A DNA stretch of 10,902 bases, from the NCBI GenBank assembly GCA_051439365.1, contig JBFRWC010000353.1, positions 1 through 10,902 of the forward strand. Direction: 5' to 3'. This stretch comes from JAAHGY01 sp051439365 (GTDB taxonomy: Bacteria; Cyanobacteriota; Cyanobacteriia; CAKZMO01). Shown here piece after piece: positions 7,575 through 10,902 of this stretch; position 1 is the first letter of the stretch; every line of letters starts with the position of its first letter. The position numbers and the translations under genes were made by a program. The notes beneath the pieces are model-generated. The model ran no database searches, was not told where the DNA came from, and was given only the letters and a program-made list of their open reading frames with translations.

Positions 7575-7606
7575 GAACGTTCTGGATAGCGAACGTTCTG
7601 GATAGT
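7575..7606. repeat. 16-bp tandem duplication containing the palindrome GAACGTTC
   Basis: GAACGTTCTGGATAGC (7575-7590) and GAACGTTCTGGATAGT (7591-7606) are adjacent copies differing only in the last base. Each begins with the perfect 8-bp palindrome GAACGTTC, so the duplication sets two dyad-symmetric sites 16 bp apart. That could be a paired protein site, but no known regulator was recognised. Confidence 0.85.
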
Positions 7607-7637
7607 GATAGTGCAGTGATAGTGCAGTGATAGTACG
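7605..7637. repeat. 11-bp tandem repeat, two exact copies plus one partial
   Basis: GTGATAGTGCA is found at 7605-7615 and 7616-7626, then GTGATAGTACG at 7627-7637. It overlaps the end of the preceding duplication by two bases. The 11-bp period places the copies on one helical face. Confidence 0.85.
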
Positions 7638-7661
7638 CTGATATTGTATTCAGATAGTTTG

Positions 7662-7690
7662 AGATCCACACAAATTTAGATCCACACAAA
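7662..7690. repeat. 16-bp-period tandem duplication next to the start codon
   Basis: AGATCCACACAAATTT (7662-7677) is followed by AGATCCACACAAA (7678-7690), two copies at a 16-bp period with the second cut after 13 bases. It ends 20 bases before the ATG at 7711 and so lies in the 5' leader next to the ribosome-binding region. Confidence 0.85.
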
Positions 7691-7710
7691 GCTAAGCCAG
7701 GTATTCTTCA

Positions 7711-10497
7711 ATGATGGCAACTCGTCCCAATCTCACTTCACCCACGATGGGTCAATCCTCTCTCCTAACCGATCCATCCCACGATATTCTCCGAACAGAG
7801 TATCAACCCCTGACTCCTTTTTTTGCCCCAAAGGCGATCGCCGTCATTGGGGCGACAGAAGAACCGGAAAGCGTCGGTCGCACCCTCCTGTGGAATTTAA
7901 TCAGTAGTTCCTTTGGCGGCACTGTCTTTCCGGTCAATCCCAATCGTTCTAGTGTTTTGGGCATCAAAGCCTATGCGTCGATTCATGACGTGCCCGAACC
8001 TGTGGACCTGGTGATCATTGCCATCCCAGCAGCGGCAGTGCCTCAGGTGATTCAAGAGTGCGTCGAAGTGGGGATTAAAGCAGCGATTATTCTCTCCTCC
8101 GGCTTCAAGGAAATCGGGGAGGCGGGGATCAAGCTGGAGCAGGAGATTCTGGCGATCGCTCGACAAGGTGATATGCGGATTATTGGCCCTAACTGTTTAG
8201 GGTTAATGTGTCCAACGACAGGGTTGAATGCGACCTTTGCGAGTGCGATCGCCCGTCCTGGCAACGTGGGCTTCATCAGTCAGAGCGGTGCCCTTTGCAC
8301 CTCAGTTCTGGACTGGAGTTTCCGCGAAAACGTCGGCTTTAGTGCCTTTATCTCCATCGGCTCCATGCTGGATGTCAGTTGGGGCGACCTGATTGATTAT
8401 CTCGGTGATGATCCCAACACCCACAGCATCGTCATTTATATGGAGTCCATCGGCAATGCCCGTGCCTTTCTCTCCGCAGCGCGGGAAGTAGCCTTGAGCA
8501 AACCGATTATTGTGATCAAATCGGGGCGGACCCAAGCCGCTGCCGAAGCCGCCGCGTCCCACACGGGAGCCTTATCGGGCAGTGATGATGTCTTGGATGC
8601 CGCCTTCCAACGCTGTGGGGTGTTGCGGGTCAACAGCATTGACGAACTCTTTAACATGGCAGAAATTTTGGCCAAGCAACCCCGACCCAAGGGCAAGCGC
8701 CTCACTATTGTTACCAATGCTGGGGGACCGGGGGTGCTGGCGACGGATGCTTTAATGAGTAGCGGCGGTGAACTCGCGCCCCTAGCCGATGAGACTATTG
8801 CTAAACTGGATCAGATTTTGCCGCCCCATTGGAGTCATCGCAATCCTATCGATATTTTGGGGGATGCCACGCCGGAACGCTATGCCCAAACCTTGGATGT
8901 GGTAGCGGCTGATCCCAACAGTGATGGCTTATTGGTCGTTCTCACTCCCCAGGCCATGACCGACCCCACGGCGACGGCGGAAAATCTTGTGACCGTGGCG
9001 AAGAAGCTCAAGGGGAAAAAGCCGCTGCTGGCCAGTTGGATGGGCGGTGATGAAATTGACCAGGGGGAACGGATTCTCAATCAGGCTAATCTTTTTACTT
9101 TCCCCTATCCCGATACGGCGGCTCAGGTCTTTAATTTGATGGGCCAGTATAGTTACAACTTAAAGGGGCTATACGAAACCCCTCGGTTGGCCACGGACCA
9201 TGAGTTTGACCACGGAACCGTAGCGCAAATTTTGCAAACGGCTCAGGATAGCAACCGTTCCTTCCTGAGCGAATGGGAGTCCAAGCAATTGCTCACGGCC
9301 TACGATATTCCCACAGTGGAAACTCATGTGGCGACAACGGTGGATGAGGCAGTGGCGATCGCCACCACCATCGGCTACCCCGTGGTTCTCAAACTCCACT
9401 CCCACACCATCACCCACAAAACCGATGTGGGCGGGGTACAGCTTCATCTCAAAGACGATGCTGCGGTTCGTACGGCCTTTGCGACCATTCAACAAAATGC
9501 CCAGCCTGTTTCCACCGACACTGATACCAGCGCAAATGCTTTCTTGGGCGTAACGGTCCAGCCAATGGTCTCCTTAGAGGGCTACGAGTTAATTGTGGGC
9601 AGCAGCCTCGATCCCCAGTTTGGGCCAGTGTTGCTGTTTGGCACCGGGGGGCAGTTGGTGGAAGTGTTCCGCGATCGCGCCCTCGGACTGCCCCCACTCA
9701 CCACGACCCTCGCCCGCCGGATGATGGAACGCACCAAAATTTACCAAGCCCTACAAGGAGTGCGGGGCCGTCAAGCCATTGACATGGAGGCGCTAGAACA
9801 ACTGCTGGTGCGGTTTAGCCAATTAGTGGTTGACCATCCTGACATTAAAGAAATTGATATTAATCCATTGTTGGTTTCTGGCGATCGCCTACTAGCCTTG
9901 GATGCGCGGGTCGTGTTGCATGATATCGATACTGATCCAGCCAGCATTCCCCCTGCCGCGATTCGGCCCTATCCTCACCAGTATGTCCAACAGTGGAATT
10001 TGGCTGATGGTAAGCTGACAACCATTCGCCCTCTCAGTCCTGAAGATGAACCATTGGTGGTTAACTTTCACAAAACCTTGTCGGAGGAAAGCGTTTATTT
10101 TCGTTACTTTCACCTGATTAATTTGCGGACACGGGTATCCCACGAACGGCTGACTCGCATTTGTTTCCTCGATTATGATCGGGAAATTGCCTTAGTGTCG
10201 GATTATTACAATCCGGAGACGGGACAGCATGAAATTCTGGGGATTGGCCGCCTCAGTAAGCTACATGGGCGCAACGAAGCCGAGTTTGGCATGTTGGTGA
10301 GCGATCGCCACCACGGCCAAGGGTTAGGAACACAATTGTTGCAACGGTTGCTGGAGATTGGCCGAGATGAAGGGCTGGATCGGATTTCCGCTACCATTCT
10401 CCCCGACAACCGTGCCATGCAACATATTTGTGACAAGTTAGGCTTCGAAAAACAACGAACAATGGATGCTGATGTTTATGTCACCTATGAGCTGTAA
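7711..10497 (+). CDS. NDP-forming acyl-CoA synthetase fused to GNAT acetyltransferase
   Basis: Domain order in 928 residues: CoA-binding Rossmann fold (about 37-130, AIAVIGAT); succinyl-CoA-synthetase-alpha-like ligase region (about 150-480) with SHTGALSGSDD; ATP-grasp domain (about 518-745) with THKTDVGGV and EIDINPLL; and a C-terminal GNAT domain (768-928) with the acetyl-CoA loop RHHGQGLG (866-873). The two histidines phosphorylated in archaeal ADP-forming acetyl-CoA synthetase are present, His284 and His569, so the synthetase half may be active: acetyl-CoA + ADP + Pi to acetate + ATP + CoA. The same architecture is found in the protein lysine acetyltransferase Pat/PatZ, where the alpha-domain HTG motif is lost in E. 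coli. Acetate production, protein acetylation, or both are therefore possible. The start is ATGATG at 7711/7714 with CAGG nine bases upstream. It is divergent from adhE, and two hairpins follow its stop codon. Confidence 0.93.
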   Translation: MMATRPNLTSPTMGQSSLLTDPSHDILRTEYQPLTPFFAPKAIAVIGATEEPESVGRTLLWNLISSSFGGTVFPVNPNRSSVLGIKAYASIHDVPEPVDLVIIAIPAAAVPQVIQECVEVGIKAAIILSSGFKEIGEAGIKLEQEILAIARQGDMRIIGPNCLGLMCPTTGLNATFASAIARPGNVGFISQSGALCTSVLDWSFRENVGFSAFISIGSMLDVSWGDLIDYLGDDPNTHSIVIYMESIGNARAFLSAAREVALSKPIIVIKSGRTQAAAEAAASHTGALSGSDDVLDAAFQRCGVLRVNSIDELFNMAEILAKQPRPKGKRLTIVTNAGGPGVLATDALMSSGGELAPLADETIAKLDQILPPHWSHRNPIDILGDATPERYAQTLDVVAADPNSDGLLVVLTPQAMTDPTATAENLVTVAKKLKGKKPLLASWMGGDEIDQGERILNQANLFTFPYPDTAAQVFNLMGQYSYNLKGLYETPRLATDHEFDHGTVAQILQTAQDSNRSFLSEWESKQLLTAYDIPTVETHVATTVDEAVAIATTIGYPVVLKLHSHTITHKTDVGGVQLHLKDDAAVRTAFATIQQNAQPVSTDTDTSANAFLGVTVQPMVSLEGYELIVGSSLDPQFGPVLLFGTGGQLVEVFRDRALGLPPLTTTLARRMMERTKIYQALQGVRGRQAIDMEALEQLLVRFSQLVVDHPDIKEIDINPLLVSGDRLLALDARVVLHDIDTDPASIPPAAIRPYPHQYVQQWNLADGKLTTIRPLSPEDEPLVVNFHKTLSEESVYFRYFHLINLRTRVSHERLTRICFLDYDREIALVSDYYNPETGQHEILGIGRLSKLHGRNEAEFGMLVSDRHHGQGLGTQLLQRLLEIGRDEGLDRISATILPDNRAMQHICDKLGFEKQRTMDADVYVTYEL

Positions 10498-10644
10498 GTC
10501 CTAATGTTGCTTGGCAAGAGATGATTGCCGACATCCTTAGCACCGGATCGGTGCCGCACGGGGAGAGCGATCGCTCCTACTCTCAACAGCTCTCATGAGT
10601 TCCACTTCAAGAGCGATCGCCCCCACTCCCGGCCAAAACCCAAA
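10498..10644. other. Intergenic stretch with HIP1 sites before the antitoxin gene
   Basis: It holds two small hairpins behind the acyl-CoA synthetase gene and two copies of AGAGCGATCGCYCC (10564-10577 and 10610-10623), 46 bp apart, each built on the HIP1 octamer. The second copy lies just upstream of the recognisable toxin remnant. No gene is seen here. Confidence 0.6.
10513..10554 (+). terminator. Two hairpins after the acyl-CoA synthetase gene
   Basis: GGCAA (10513-10517) pairs with TTGCC (10525-10529), and GCACCG (10540-10545) pairs with CGGTGC (10549-10554) around the triloop GAT. They begin 16 bases after the stop codon at 10497. Neither is followed by a T-run, so termination by them is possible but unproven. 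Confidence 0.35.
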
Positions 10645-10704
10645 ACCGCAAGGGCAAATAAATTTGAACAGCGCCAATATGAGGGATCTCGCTATGAGAG
10701 ATAA
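10645..10704 (+). pseudogene. C-terminal remnant of a BrnT-type toxin
   Basis: One frame reads TARANKFEQRQYEGSRYER and then TAA (10702-10704). This resembles the end of BrnT-family RNase toxins, which typically finish with an I-S-A-R-x-A-x-x-x-E-x-x-x-Y-E pattern. It overlaps the antitoxin start by 11 bases, as expected for a toxin-first brnT-brnA operon. Upstream the frame is open but reads low-complexity and HIP1 sequence with no BrnT similarity, and only 196 bp separate the previous gene from the antitoxin start, too little for a toxin of about 90 residues. The toxin therefore seems to have lost all but its tail. Recognition is from recalled family features over a short stretch. Confidence 0.5.
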
Positions 10705-10902
10705 CTACGATTTTTCCAATTCGATTCAAAATCCTTATGCCAAATCCCTTAACCAAGAGGTGAGATTGCAACTCGATGATGCCACCCTCTCTTTTTTCAA
10801 GCAAGTGGCGCAAGTAAAAGGGATAACATACCAAAGCTTAATTCATCTCTACTTACAGGATTGTGCGAGAACAAAGCGAGAACTAAATTTTTCTGGGATG
10901 TA
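10694..10902 (+). CDS. CopG/BrnA-type ribbon-helix-helix antitoxin, at window edge
   Basis: The 69 codons visible read MRDNYDFSNSIQNPYAKSLN, then a ribbon-helix-helix domain: strand EVRLQL (22-27), helix TLSFFKQVAQ (31-40), turn VKGITYQS, helix LIHLYLQDCARTKREL (49-64). Proteins of this type (YDFS...NPYAK opening, QSLI.LYL.DC.....L tail) are antitoxins that bind and silence a BrnT-like RNase and repress their own operon as DNA-binding dimers. The last bases are TA, probably the first two of a stop codon, since relatives end at this point. ATG 10694 matches the family N-terminus; an in-frame ATG at 10679 would add five residues. The partner toxin appears reduced to a 19-codon tail overlapping this start, so the gene may be an orphan, unless a toxin lies downstream outside the window. 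Confidence 0.8.
   Translation, partial: MRDNYDFSNSIQNPYAKSLNQEVRLQLDDATLSFFKQVAQVKGITYQSLIHLYLQDCARTKRELNFSGM

Larger units (their letters stand above)
6724..7710. other. 987-bp divergent intergenic region, adhE to acyl-CoA synthetase
   Basis: This is the longest non-coding stretch of the window and much of it is A/T-rich. It holds a pflA remnant (6947-7090), several inverted repeats, five tandem duplications and a TATAAT box (7491-7496), each listed separately. Other small open stretches I could not assign are a minus-strand frame ending at TGA 7160-7162 (reads ...VELFDDTLEVNLFIAP..., about 37 codons, no good start) and a plus-strand 18-codon frame from 7200. A 7-bp inverted repeat, CGAGATA (6803-6809) and TATCTCG (6832-6838), falls in the likely adhE 5' leader. 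I found no GTA-N8-TAC site of the NtcA type. Confidence 0.6.

Noticed and set aside
7531..7690. Possible CRISPR array or iteron-type origin
   Set aside because: The repeats are four different sequences, each present only two or three times and adjacent without spacers; there are no cas genes and no replication initiator nearby.
6724..7710. NtcA-type site GTA-N8-TAC in the divergent promoter region
   Set aside because: Scanning by eye found GTA and TAC triplets but none at the required spacing.
10607..10834. 75-codon minus-strand frame at the right edge
   Set aside because: It is antisense to the antitoxin gene, whose plus-strand reading matches a known family; no similarity was seen for the minus frame.

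Overview
The window looks like chromosomal DNA of a cyanobacterium. It carries at least 18 copies of GCGATCGC (the HIP1 octamer), in coding and intergenic DNA alike; under one would be expected by chance in 10.9 kb. The proteins also read as cyanobacterial types. The species cannot be told from the sequence alone.

The minus strand carries, in transcription order, adhE (6723-4045, bifunctional aldehyde/alcohol dehydrogenase), glgP (3570-1057, glycogen phosphorylase) and the first 308 codons of ackA (924 to the left edge, acetate kinase). Facing away from adhE, the plus strand carries a 928-residue fusion of an NDP-forming acyl-CoA synthetase and a GNAT acetyltransferase (7711-10497). At the right edge is a nearly complete CopG/BrnA-type antitoxin gene (10694 to the edge). 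It overlaps what looks like the last 19 codons of a lost BrnT-type toxin.

The metabolic genes form a coherent set for dark, anoxic energy metabolism. GlgP releases glucose-1-phosphate from glycogen. AdhE reduces acetyl-CoA to ethanol and regenerates NAD+. AckA makes ATP from acetyl-phosphate. The synthetase half of the fusion could make ATP directly from acetyl-CoA. The 987-bp gap between adhE and the fusion gene holds a 48-codon remnant of the C-terminus of pyruvate formate-lyase activating enzyme (pflA). It lies on the adhE strand and is interrupted by stops, which suggests the locus once also supplied acetyl-CoA through pyruvate formate-lyase.

The intergenic DNA is structured. Four different tandem duplications, three of them with a 16-bp period, are packed into 160 bp just upstream of the fusion gene, and a fifth (13-bp period) lies further up. 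Short perfect hairpins with a shared core lie after glgP, and others lie after adhE. No tRNA, rRNA, CRISPR array, insertion sequence or integrase was seen. I see no wholly new system; the points most worth checking are the pflA remnant, the orphaned antitoxin, the fusion that keeps both catalytic histidines, and the duplicated promoter region.
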